From Alphaproteobacteria bacterium (GTDB taxonomy: Bacteria; Pseudomonadota; Alphaproteobacteria; Micavibrionales; Micavibrionaceae): a DNA stretch of 8,054 nucleotides. The stretch covers positions 1-8,054 of the forward strand of contig JAESUK010000042.1 of the NCBI GenBank assembly GCA_016763095.1. Reading direction: 5' to 3'. The position numbers were made by a program, and so were the translations under genes. The notes beneath the pieces were generated by a model, which did not search any database, was not told the origin of the DNA, and saw nothing but the letters and a program-made list of their open reading frames with translations. Positions 1 through 6,449 of the stretch are shown here, piece after piece. The number at the start of each line of letters is the position of its first letter. Position 1 is the stretch's first letter.

Positions 1-1222
1 AAGCGCGTTCCTTCGCAATTATAAGATGATCCGAAATGTATTGGCAGATGCAGAAGAGATTAAGAAGAAATTTGCACCACGTACAGTTAAAGTGACCATC
101 AAAAAAGGTGACACACTTGCTGGTGCGCTTCAAAGAAACGGAATAAGTGGCGGAGATTCTTACGCCGTTGTTAAATCAATGTCAGAGCATTTCGATCCGC
201 GCCTTATCCGCCCGGGACAAAATGTAAAACTTACAATCGCGCCTTATGATGGTGAAATGGCATTTTCTCGCCTAGCTCTTGTCACCGATCCTATTCGTAC
301 AATCGTTGTTGAGCGAGATAAAGACGGTGTTATTGATAGTCAGTTACTTCAAAAAGAAATTATGCCCCAAATGTTTGCGGCAAGTGCGACGATTAAAAAC
401 TCTCTCTATGGCTCCGCGCTCAAACAAGGCGTTCCAGAACCTATTATTGCACAAGCCATCCGTGTTCTTTCATGGTCTGTTGATTTTCAACGTGAGATTC
501 GTGCAGGTGATGAGCTACAAGTTCTTTATGACATCTACATGACCGATGAAGGTGAATATGTAAGAAGTGGTGAGCCATACTATATTCAGCTTACCCAAGC
601 AGACAATCAGCTTTCCCTTTACCTTCATGAGTTCCCAGACGGACGCACAGGTTATTTCCGCAAAAATGGTCATAGTGCAAAAAAGGGTCTCTTGAGTACA
701 CCTATTGATGGTGCGCGTCTTTCTTCTGGATATGGCATGCGTAAACATCCTGTTCTTGGCTATAGTAAAATGCATAAAGGAATGGATTTTGCGGCAGCCC
801 GTGGAACACCTATTTATGCGGCTGGTGATGGTAAGATTGTTAAAGCAAGTCGCTTTAGCTCATACGGTAACTACGTTAAAATTCGTCACAATAACAACCT
901 TGAAACTGCGTATGCCCACCTTAAAGGCTATGGCAAAAACATTAAAGCTGGGAAACGCGTCAAGCAAGGTCAAATCATAGGGTATGTTGGGACAACAGGG
1001 CGCTCTACAGGACCACATCTTCACTACGAAGTCCTTGTGAATGGAAAGCAAGCTAACCCCCGCTCTATTAAGGTTCCTACTGGAGAAATTCTCTCTGGTA
1101 AGAAATTAGCAGCGTTAAAGAAAACAATCAGAAAGTATGACCGCAAGTTCGCATCTTTGATTGAACATCCTAAATTTGCGTCTAATGAAGATAGCTCAAA
1201 ATCTGGTCTCTTTAACAACTAG
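1..1222 (+). CDS. M23-family (LytM/MepM/Csd3-like) murein endopeptidase, 5' end outside the window
   Basis: Zinc metallopeptidase that cuts peptide cross-links in peptidoglycan, expected in the periplasm. Numbering is from the first ATG at base 26 (398 residues to the stop). Residues about 20-72 resemble a LysM/OapA-like module, with GDTLAGAL and the RPGQNVKL turn. Residues about 90-215 resemble the middle domain of Csd3/MepM-type enzymes. Residues about 228-350 are the M23 catalytic domain. Zinc ligands are visible as H250 and D254 (HKGMD) and H333 in HLH (331-333), with H298 in AYAHL as a further active-site histidine. The frame stays open upstream of base 26 to the window edge (codons in phase from base 2), no Shine-Dalgarno sequence precedes that ATG, and no signal peptide or membrane anchor is visible. 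The true start, with its export signal, therefore probably lies upstream. The gene converges on the SURF1 gene. The family is clear; the exact bond cut is not. Confidence 0.9.
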   Translation, partial: SAFLRNYKMIRNVLADAEEIKKKFAPRTVKVTIKKGDTLAGALQRNGISGGDSYAVVKSMSEHFDPRLIRPGQNVKLTIAPYDGEMAFSRLALVTDPIRTIVVERDKDGVIDSQLLQKEIMPQMFAASATIKNSLYGSALKQGVPEPIIAQAIRVLSWSVDFQREIRAGDELQVLYDIYMTDEGEYVRSGEPYYIQLTQADNQLSLYLHEFPDGRTGYFRKNGHSAKKGLLSTPIDGARLSSGYGMRKHPVLGYSKMHKGMDFAAARGTPIYAAGDGKIVKASRFSSYGNYVKIRHNNNLETAYAHLKGYGKNIKAGKRVKQGQIIGYVGTTGRSTGPHLHYEVLVNGKQANPRSIKVPTGEILSGKKLAALKKTIRKYDRKFASLIEHPKFASNEDSSKSGLFNN

Positions 1223-1254
1223 CTTAAGTTTGGCTTTATGAGCATTTAAGCTCA
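1221..1254. terminator. Nested inverted repeats in the 29-base convergent gap; weak bidirectional terminator candidate
   Basis: Two mutually exclusive hairpins can form. The outer one pairs AGCTTAA (1221-1227) with TTAAGCT (1246-1252). The inner one pairs TGAGC (1239-1243) with GCTCA (1250-1254). They touch the stop codons of both converging genes. Neither arm is followed by a clear T-run on either strand, so intrinsic termination is only a guess from position and symmetry. Confidence 0.3.
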
Positions 1255-1950
1255 GCGCCAAAATCTAAAGTAATAGACAACCAACATAATCCCACACATC
1301 ATAAACCAGAAGATCGCATATTGCTGATGATTGTTCTTTGGAAACCATTTTTCTTGGTCCTTCCTGATCATCTCAATCTCTGGGGACATGCTTTCAGCAT
1401 AAAAAATGACAGGGGGCAATGTATCAATCTCTTTAGCATGCGCGATATCGTCCATATCAATATAAATCCAACCATCTTTTTCTGGGCTATTTTTAATACC
1501 AAAGCGCCAGCCCTTTGGTACGTAACGCGCAGTACCCTCTATTGTGACATTGCCCAGAGTTTGGGATTCAGAGCGCTCTCTAGGCTCTTTTTTGGTTTTA
1601 GCAATCCATCCTTGATAAATCAGCACGACACCGCCTGTAGAGAGCTCTAAAGGGGTGTAAAGTCCATATCCAGATTGCTCCGCATGTATACGGGGACCGA
1701 CTACAACTTCTTTCTCATCGAGAAAGTGCCCTGTGACCGTTCCATAACGCACATCATTTTTTGTAATCTTTTGAAAATCTTCAATCTCAAGACTTTGAGA
1801 GGATGGGTCTTTTGCGTATTCACGCTCAAGATTTTGCAATAGCTCTTGCTTCCACTCTAAGCGTTGAATTTGCCATGTCCCTAAAGCACATAAAATGATT
1901 GTGCTTATCAGTGTGGCAATTGTCGCACCAATGGGAAAAGACTTTTTCAT
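1252..1950 (-). CDS. SURF1 family cytochrome c oxidase assembly protein
   Basis: Inner-membrane assembly factor of aa3-type cytochrome c oxidase, linked in this family to heme a insertion into subunit I. The protein has 232 residues, the usual bacterial length. It has the SURF1 layout of two membrane spans, at about 8-25 and 211-230, around a large periplasmic domain. Family signatures are GTWQIQRLEWK just after the first span, GYGLYTPLEL in the middle, and NNHQQYAIFWF leading into the last span. The start ATG lies 13 bases after the ctaE stop and is preceded by AAGG at suitable spacing, so it is probably the last gene of the ctaG-ctaE transcript. Nothing looks truncated. Family assignment is firm; the molecular role comes from knowledge of the family. 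Confidence 0.93.
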   Translation of the reverse strand: MKKSFPIGATIATLISTIILCALGTWQIQRLEWKQELLQNLEREYAKDPSSQSLEIEDFQKITKNDVRYGTVTGHFLDEKEVVVGPRIHAEQSGYGLYTPLELSTGGVVLIYQGWIAKTKKEPRERSESQTLGNVTIEGTARYVPKGWRFGIKNSPEKDGWIYIDMDDIAHAKEIDTLPPVIFYAESMSPEIEMIRKDQEKWFPKNNHQQYAIFWFMMCGIMLVVYYFRFWR

Positions 1951-1963
1951 CTTGCCTTAGCTG

Positions 1964-2845
1964 CTAGCCCGCAGGCTGGATACCAATTGAATTTCCCCAC
2001 CAGTAGATAGAGATAAACAAGAACAGCCATACAACATCCACAAAGTGCCAATACCACGCCGCCGCTTCAAAGCCAAAATGACGCTCTTTTGTGAAATGAC
2101 CCTTCGCTGATCTAATCCAACATACAGCCAAAAATATTGTTCCGACCATCACGTGGAAGCCGTGAAAACCTGTCGCCATATAGAACGTTGATGGATACGA
2201 CCCTTCTGAAAAGCCAAAATGTGCATGTGCATATTCAAAGGCTTGGAAGCACATGAATATAAATCCAAGCGCTACAGTTACTCCCAGTGCCTTTGTCGCC
2301 GCTTTTTGATTGCCTTTGGCAATCTCATAATGCGCCCATGTTACGGTACATCCAGAAAGAAGAAGAATCATTGTCATCAAGAACGGAAGGTCAAAGGCAT
2401 CAATCACTTCTATTTGTGGGGGTGGCCACGCGCCTTGTGTGTATTCCATACGCAAGAACTGATGCGCTTCATTTACAAACAAGCTTGCATCAAAAAACGC
2501 CCAGAAGAAGGCAACAAAGAACATAACTTCTGAGCTAATAAAAAGTGCCATTCCATAACGGAATCCGATTTGAGTAATTGGAGAATGCTGTCCCTTTACA
2601 AGAGATTCTGCAATCACAGCCCTCCACCAGAAGAACATTACAGTTAAAATTGAGCAAAGCCCTAAAAGAACGCCTTTAAGTCCAAAAATAAATCCTGATA
2701 TTTCAATATCATGCATGAATAACACCATGCCCATTGCGAATAATCCTGCAGATAATGCGCCTATAAATGGCCAAATGCTAGGCTCTGGCACATGAAATGG
2801 GTGGGGTTTTCCTGTGCTTCCGTACTCAACTTTATGATCTGACAT
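1964..2845 (-). CDS. ctaE: Cytochrome c oxidase subunit III (aa3 type)
   Basis: Structural subunit III of the terminal oxidase in the inner membrane. It has no redox cofactor and stabilises subunit I and its proton uptake. The 293 residues hold seven predicted membrane segments, as in mitochondrial and alphaproteobacterial subunit III. Recognisable blocks are HPFHVPEPSIWP near the N-terminus (15-26), SSEVMFFVAFFWAFF (104-118) with the conserved membrane glutamate E106, ATGFHGFHVMVGT (224-236), and the C-terminal block from about 259 to 277 that includes WYWHFVDVVWLF. AAGGA lies about 10 bases before the ATG. The gene sits 29 bases after ctaG and 13 before the SURF1 gene. Subunits I and II are not in the window. 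Confidence 0.96.
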   Translation of the reverse strand: MSDHKVEYGSTGKPHPFHVPEPSIWPFIGALSAGLFAMGMVLFMHDIEISGFIFGLKGVLLGLCSILTVMFFWWRAVIAESLVKGQHSPITQIGFRYGMALFISSEVMFFVAFFWAFFDASLFVNEAHQFLRMEYTQGAWPPPQIEVIDAFDLPFLMTMILLLSGCTVTWAHYEIAKGNQKAATKALGVTVALGFIFMCFQAFEYAHAHFGFSEGSYPSTFYMATGFHGFHVMVGTIFLAVCWIRSAKGHFTKERHFGFEAAAWYWHFVDVVWLFLFISIYWWGNSIGIQPAG

Positions 2846-2874
2846 TTAGGGGTAATCCTTTTGCGATTCAAAAT

Positions 2875-3441
2875 TTATTCTGGGGCATTGTAGAAGTCTT
2901 CGATCGCTTCATCAAGTGCCTTTGTTGTTGCCTCGTAAAAAGTATAAGACAATGTGATAACTTTGACATCATTCATATACGGATCTTTATCAAATGCAGG
3001 GTCGATATAGAACACAATCGGCATGGATATTTTTTGCCCAATGTTCAGTGTTTGCTCTTGAAAGCAAAAGCACTCTATCTTTTGAAAATACTTTCCAACC
3101 TTGGGTGGTGTGACATTATAAACCGCAGTTCCCGTCAGGCGTTTAGAGGATTTATTGGTGGCCTTATACGAAACAAGCGCCTTTGCGCCAATGCGCACGG
3201 TTACGTTGTTTTGCTCTGGCACAAACTCCCACATAAAGTTGCGCGCTGTATCCGCATTAAACTTTACAGTAACTTCGCGCTCCAAGATTTGTTCTGGTGC
3301 AGATTGTGAAACTTGAGTTGTGCCACCCCATCCCGTCACCTGACAGAAAATACTATAGAGAGGAACAGCCGCGAACGCTAAACCCGTCATCGCCACCACA
3401 AGGGTCAATATCCCAACAAGTGTTTTGGTATTTTTATCCAT
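2875..3441 (-). CDS. ctaG: Cytochrome c oxidase assembly protein CtaG/Cox11 (copper delivery to CuB)
   Basis: Membrane-anchored copper chaperone that metallates the CuB centre of oxidase subunit I. The protein has 188 residues. An N-terminal membrane anchor spans about residues 8-27, followed by the Cox11 domain facing the periplasm. The copper-binding CFCF motif is at 124-127 (C124 and C126) within KIECFCFQEQTL. The third conserved cysteine, C33, is in the PLYSIFCQVTGWGG segment after the anchor, and the DPA motif is at 147-149. This is the Cox11-type CtaG of proteobacteria, not the unrelated Bacillus CtaG. The start lies 12 bases downstream of the stop of a 40-codon membrane-protein gene. 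No strong Shine-Dalgarno sequence is visible, so translation may be coupled to that small gene. Confidence 0.95.
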   Translation of the reverse strand: MDKNTKTLVGILTLVVAMTGLAFAAVPLYSIFCQVTGWGGTTQVSQSAPEQILEREVTVKFNADTARNFMWEFVPEQNNVTVRIGAKALVSYKATNKSSKRLTGTAVYNVTPPKVGKYFQKIECFCFQEQTLNIGQKISMPIVFYIDPAFDKDPYMNDVKVITLSYTFYEATTKALDEAIEDFYNAPE

Positions 3442-3453
3442 TACGGAGAATGC

Positions 3454-3576
3454 CTATATCCAAACTTTCATCTTGATAATGGCAAGGGCAAATATGACCA
3501 CACACCAGCCTATAATCAGAGATAGGATTATGAGGTTAGATTTTTTCTTTTTTTCATGGAGAGCGCTATGTGGCAT
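3454..3576 (-). CDS. Small single-span membrane protein ahead of ctaG, probable oxidase-assembly small protein (CoxF-like)
   Basis: A 40-codon reading frame, ATG at 3576-3574 and TAG at 3456-3454. AGGA is spaced 7 bases before the ATG, and an in-frame TAG lies 4 codons upstream of the ATG, which fixes the start. Residues 1-12 are polar and end in a four-lysine stretch (K9-K12). Residues about 14-34 form one hydrophobic span with G23-W24 in the middle, and the tail is KMKVWI. The lysines before the span suggest that the N-terminus is cytoplasmic. The gene lies 12 bases upstream of ctaG in the same direction. Many alphaproteobacteria carry a very short single-span protein at this place, annotated as CoxF or cytochrome oxidase small assembly protein. 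Size, topology and position match, but similarity at the residue level could not be tested. Confidence 0.72.
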   Translation of the reverse strand: MPHSALHEKKKKSNLIILSLIIGWCVVIFALAIIKMKVWI

Positions 3577-3661
3577 AAGAGTGTCCTATCTTCGGGTTGG
3601 TTCTCTAAATTAGGTACACCATCACCCGATCCAAGACAAGCCTTCGGTCGTTATCAAGTAT

Positions 3662-4144
3662 CTAGGCTGCAACTTCTGTAAGTGAAGCTTCACCATTCAG
3701 AAGCAATCTCATACCATCGATTGTATCAACGGACTTAAGGTCTTCGGTTAATTCTTTGTTGCCAAAAATACGCGTCAATCTCGCAAGGTATCGCAAGTTC
3801 AATGCACCCAAACGGTCCGGAGACAAAGTACATGCCACAAACTGAACAGGTTGTTCACCACCGGCATCAACAGATACCGTTTGCGTAAGGCGCATAAATA
3901 TTGTTTTACGGTGCTTAAGATTTTTGATTTTTGCATGGCAAATTAAAACATCGTTCATTGCGGAAAATCCATGCTTTCCCTGCTCTTTTTTAAGGGCGCG
4001 TTGAATAATGCCTTGCCCAAGTGAAATATCAGGGTCTTTTGCTATATTACGTTCTATGAGTTCGCAGATGTGATCTAAAGAGCGTGCTCTTACCTGATCC
4101 ATAAACATATCAAAATAAATATTTTGTGTTTTGTATAGCTGCAT
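3662..4144 (-). CDS. ptsN: PTS IIA-like nitrogen regulatory protein PtsN (EIIA-Ntr)
   Basis: Cytoplasmic regulatory EIIA protein of the nitrogen phosphotransferase system, which takes phosphate from NPr on a histidine and controls potassium, nitrogen and stress responses. With the start at 4144 it has 160 residues, close to the family norm of about 150-160. That ATG has GGAAG just upstream; a TTG at 4231 and an ATG at 4192 keep the frame open but have no ribosome site. The PTS_EIIA type 2 fold is recognisable from DVLICHAKIKN with the probable phospho-acceptor H70, then FMRLTQTVSVDAGGEQPV and LNLRYLARLTRIF. The loop is unusual: most PtsN proteins have a proline before the histidine, whereas here it is C69. 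The gene follows hpf, a common alphaproteobacterial pairing, but a terminator lies between them. Phosphorylation is inferred, not shown. Confidence 0.85.
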   Translation of the reverse strand: MQLYKTQNIYFDMFMDQVRARSLDHICELIERNIAKDPDISLGQGIIQRALKKEQGKHGFSAMNDVLICHAKIKNLKHRKTIFMRLTQTVSVDAGGEQPVQFVACTLSPDRLGALNLRYLARLTRIFGNKELTEDLKSVDTIDGMRLLLNGEASLTEVAA

Positions 4145-4222
4145 AATTTCTTCCGTTCCCTTTTCAACTTGGTAGTTGCCCACAACAGTCATTTTGACTT
4201 TACAATTGAAAGTTATGCCCGT

Positions 4223-4250
4223 CTTGTACAATACTCCATAAAAAAATCAA
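4223..4250 (-). promoter_or_regulatory. Candidate sigma70-type promoter for ptsN
   Basis: On the minus strand TTGATT (4250-4245) and TACAAG (4228-4223) are separated by 16 bases. Each matches 4 of 6 consensus positions. It sits just after the hpf terminator and would give a leader of about 75 bases before the ptsN ATG at 4144. Supported mainly by position. Confidence 0.35.
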
Positions 4251-4261
4251 CGTTTTTCACA

Positions 4262-4288
4262 AGAAAAAACCGCCAAAAGTGGCGGTTT
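4262..4288 (-). terminator. Intrinsic terminator of hpf
   Basis: On the minus strand an 8-bp perfect stem, AAACCGCC (4288-4281) with GGCGGTTT (4274-4267), encloses a 6-base loop and continues directly into a T-run (six Ts in all, a C, then two Ts). It begins 24 bases after the hpf stop. On the plus strand the hairpin lacks a comparable T-run, so it is directional. Confidence 0.88.
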
Positions 4289-4312
4289 CCTTTATTCTTA
4301 AGTAAAACTTTG

Positions 4313-4939
4313 TTATTCAGCAACAGCAATCATTTCTTCTGCTGGATCTACCCAACCAATATTTCCATCGGCACGTTTATACACCATATTAAGGGTGTTT
4401 GTTTTTGAATTTCTGAACATCATTGCCGGTTCTTCTGACAAATCCATGCGCATTACTGCTTCAGAAACTGTCATTGTATGAATGCTGGTTGCAAGCTCCG
4501 CTACAATTGTAGGTTCTTTTGGCACTTCTTTTTCAGCATCATCATTCACGGCGTCGTGATCAATATGTTCAAACAACTCGCTTACAAGTGTATAATCATT
4601 TGCTTTCAACATTTCAGTTTCTGGTGTTTGCTCTAAACGCTCATGATGGTCGCGAAGACGTGTTTTATAACGACGAAGCTGTTTTGATGTTTTCTCAGCA
4701 GCTTTATCAAACGAACCATAAGGATCTGTGTCTTTTGCTGTTGATTGGATCAAAATATCTTTTCCAACACGAAGAGAAATATGTGTCTTAAAAAAGGCAC
4801 TTCCTTCTTTTCCGAGGGTCACAATTGCCTCAATACCACGATTAAAATATTTTTCATTAATATCTTCCATTTTGTCCTGCATGTGTGTGCGTAACGCATC
4901 ACCAACGTCTAGGTGCTTTCCATTAATGGTTAAATCCAT
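4313..4939 (-). CDS. hpf: Ribosome hibernation promoting factor, long form
   Basis: Cytoplasmic ribosome-binding protein that inactivates and dimerises 70S ribosomes in slow growth. The protein has 208 residues and so belongs to the long form. The N-terminal HPF/YfiA domain spans about residues 1-100, with DLTINGKHLDVGDALRTHM at the start, KTHISLRVG in the middle, and a basic helix ending in KQLRRYKTRLRDHH. An acidic, variable linker runs over about 105-143. The C-terminal dimerisation domain covers about 145-200 (VSEAVMRMDLSEEPAMMF, then GNIGWVDP). AAGGA lies 9 bases before the ATG. The gene has a sigma70-like promoter about 110 bases upstream and a strong terminator, so it can be expressed alone. 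rpoN, its usual upstream neighbour in alphaproteobacteria, is absent and murD takes that place. Confidence 0.93.
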   Translation of the reverse strand: MDLTINGKHLDVGDALRTHMQDKMEDINEKYFNRGIEAIVTLGKEGSAFFKTHISLRVGKDILIQSTAKDTDPYGSFDKAAEKTSKQLRRYKTRLRDHHERLEQTPETEMLKANDYTLVSELFEHIDHDAVNDDAEKEVPKEPTIVAELATSIHTMTVSEAVMRMDLSEEPAMMFRNSKTNTLNMVYKRADGNIGWVDPAEEMIAVAE

Positions 4940-5048
4940 GATTTATTATCCTTTTTTAAATGTTACACGCAAAGAGCTGACAGTCCTGCCCGTCCTCCCG
5001 AAAGAATCGGATTAATAAAGCTTTGTGAGCCTTTAATTGCATAGGTTA

Positions 5049-5077
5049 ATTATAACATATCTTCTTCTGAGAGAGAA
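5049..5077 (-). promoter_or_regulatory. Sigma70-type promoter for hpf
   Basis: On the minus strand a perfect -10 hexamer TATAAT (5054-5049) lies 17 bases after a weak -35 TTCTCT (5077-5072, 3 of 6 matches). The predicted start near 5042 would give a leader of about 100 bases before the hpf ATG at 4939. It lies in the 151-base gap after the murD stop. Confidence 0.6.
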
Positions 5078-5080
5078 GAT
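5059..5080. repeat. Inverted repeat overlapping the -35 and spacer of the hpf promoter
   Basis: Perfect 7-bp arms ATCTTCT and AGAAGAT (as read on either strand) are separated by 8 bases. The element starts 11 bases after the murD stop and covers the -35 and most of the spacer of the hpf promoter. It could be an operator or a weak murD 3' hairpin. No T-run follows it on either strand, which argues against an intrinsic terminator. Confidence 0.45.
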
Positions 5081-5090
5081 TTTCCGGTGC

Positions 5091-6449
5091 TCAGACGTCA
5101 GTTTTTTTTATGCATTCCTCGAAATGCTCGCCACGCTTTTCAAAATTAGGGTATTGGTCAAACGATGCCGCTGCAGGTGACAATAAAACAGTCGCATTAA
5201 TATTTATTTCTTGAGCACCCGTATGCGCTTTTTGAAAAGCATCCTCTAAATTTAGGAATATTTCGCACGTAACACTCTGCCCATCGAGAAACATTTTGTA
5301 GTCTAGGGCACACTCTCCATAGAGATAGACCTTTTGGACTGTACTCAAATAAGGCTTCAATGGAAGAAGCCCCCCATCTTTGGCAACACCACCTGCTAGC
5401 CAGTATATGTTCTCATAGCTCTGAAGGGCTTTCTCCGTTGCCTCAGCGTTGGTCGCCTTACTGTCGTTGATGTAATCAACATTACCTATACGTGCTACGT
5501 GGAACTGTCTATGAGCCAACCCATCAAAGCGTTGAAACTGACTCAAGATATTCTGAGGCTGGATTGAGTATATATAACGTGCAATCGCATACGCGCAGGC
5601 GGCATTTTGATGGTTATGCGTACCTTTTAAGCGCTGTGCTTCGTGCATTGTGCCAACATTCACGCCCTTATCGAATATATCACCATCCACGATACAAACG
5701 CCGCCCTCCAAGATTTGCTTCGTAGACACAGGAATGACTGTCCACTTTCCCATATTTTTAACGGCTTCATAAATTTTTTGACTGTGGGCATCATCAATAC
5801 AAATCACTGCAATGCCCGCACTAAGCTCTGTTTCAAAGATACGTGCTTTCGCCGCGATATAACCGTCAATATCCCCGTGGCGGTCAATATGGTCTGGTGT
5901 GATATTCAACCACACAACCCCTGTCGCGTTAAGATTTGGGGTGATTTCGGTTTGATAGGAGGATAGCTCTGCCACTGTAACATCACACTCAGAATTTAAC
6001 TCCATGAGAGCCGTCCCTATGTTCCCACCCATTTGACACGTAAGACGTGCTTGTAAAACATGATAAATCAGTGCCGTAGTCGTAGATTTACCATTGGTTC
6101 CTGTGATCGCAATAATGTCTTTGCCCTTCATGGCTTCCTTGAACAGGAACACATCATTTATAATCTCTATACCTGCTTGCTTGGCACGTACCACAATTGG
6201 GTGAGGCGTAGGTAATGTATGGGAAATCCCTGGGGAGAGCACAAGGTAATCTGTGCCTTTAAAATCATAATTTGTGAGATCTTCAAGAGTTAAGCCATAC
6301 GCGGTTGCTTTGGCACGCGTATTGGAATTGTCATCCCACGCCACGTAATCCACACGCGACAGTTCAAGTGCTTTTGCCGTCGCGAACCCTGACTTGCCTA
6401 GACCAAGGACCGCTATATTCTTACCTTGAAAATGTGTGAGATCAATCAT
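5091..6449 (-). CDS. murD: UDP-N-acetylmuramoyl-L-alanine--D-glutamate ligase
   Basis: Cytoplasmic Mur ligase that adds D-glutamate to UDP-MurNAc-L-Ala at the cost of ATP. The start is placed at 6449, giving 452 residues, a normal MurD length. The frame is open for 24 more codons upstream, but those lie inside murI and precede the conserved N-terminal IAVLGLGKSGFATAKAL block. Visible motifs are the P-loop TGTNGKST (116-123), MGGNIGTAL (140-148), AELSSYQTE (160-168), NITPDHIDRH (182-191), GTHNHQNAACA (276-286), NDSKATNAEAT (328-338) with the GGVAKDGG turn (353-360), and SPAAASFDQYPNF (424-436). The ATG overlaps the end of murI by 8 bases and has no Shine-Dalgarno sequence, which suggests coupling to murI translation. 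It sits beside the gene that makes its own substrate rather than in a visible dcw cluster. Confidence 0.96.
   Translation of the reverse strand: MIDLTHFQGKNIAVLGLGKSGFATAKALELSRVDYVAWDDNSNTRAKATAYGLTLEDLTNYDFKGTDYLVLSPGISHTLPTPHPIVVRAKQAGIEIINDVFLFKEAMKGKDIIAITGTNGKSTTTALIYHVLQARLTCQMGGNIGTALMELNSECDVTVAELSSYQTEITPNLNATGVVWLNITPDHIDRHGDIDGYIAAKARIFETELSAGIAVICIDDAHSQKIYEAVKNMGKWTVIPVSTKQILEGGVCIVDGDIFDKGVNVGTMHEAQRLKGTHNHQNAACAYAIARYIYSIQPQNILSQFQRFDGLAHRQFHVARIGNVDYINDSKATNAEATEKALQSYENIYWLAGGVAKDGGLLPLKPYLSTVQKVYLYGECALDYKMFLDGQSVTCEIFLNLEDAFQKAHTGAQEININATVLLSPAAASFDQYPNFEKRGEHFEECIKKTDV

Noticed and set aside
1321..1650. Plus-strand open frame of 109 codons
   Set aside because: It lies entirely antisense to the well-supported SURF1 gene, has no recognisable domain and no convincing ribosome site.
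2797..3309. Plus-strand open frame of 170 codons
   Set aside because: Antisense to ctaG and the start of ctaE, both with clear catalytic or structural motifs; the cysteine-rich composition is that of a mirror frame.
3541..3553. T-rich run on the plus strand as a terminator
   Set aside because: On the minus strand it is the lysine codon run of the small membrane protein, and no stem precedes it on the plus strand.
3577..3661. Promoter or ctaB remnant between ptsN and the small membrane gene
   Set aside because: TTGTCT with TACCTA at 17 bases is too weak to call, the short frames contain early stops, and no ctaB-like residues could be read.
4145..4231. Longer N-terminus of PtsN from a TTG at 4231 (29 extra residues)
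   Set aside because: The TTG overlaps the candidate -10 region, has no ribosome site, and the extra residues precede a protein that already has normal PtsN length from the well-placed ATG at 4144.
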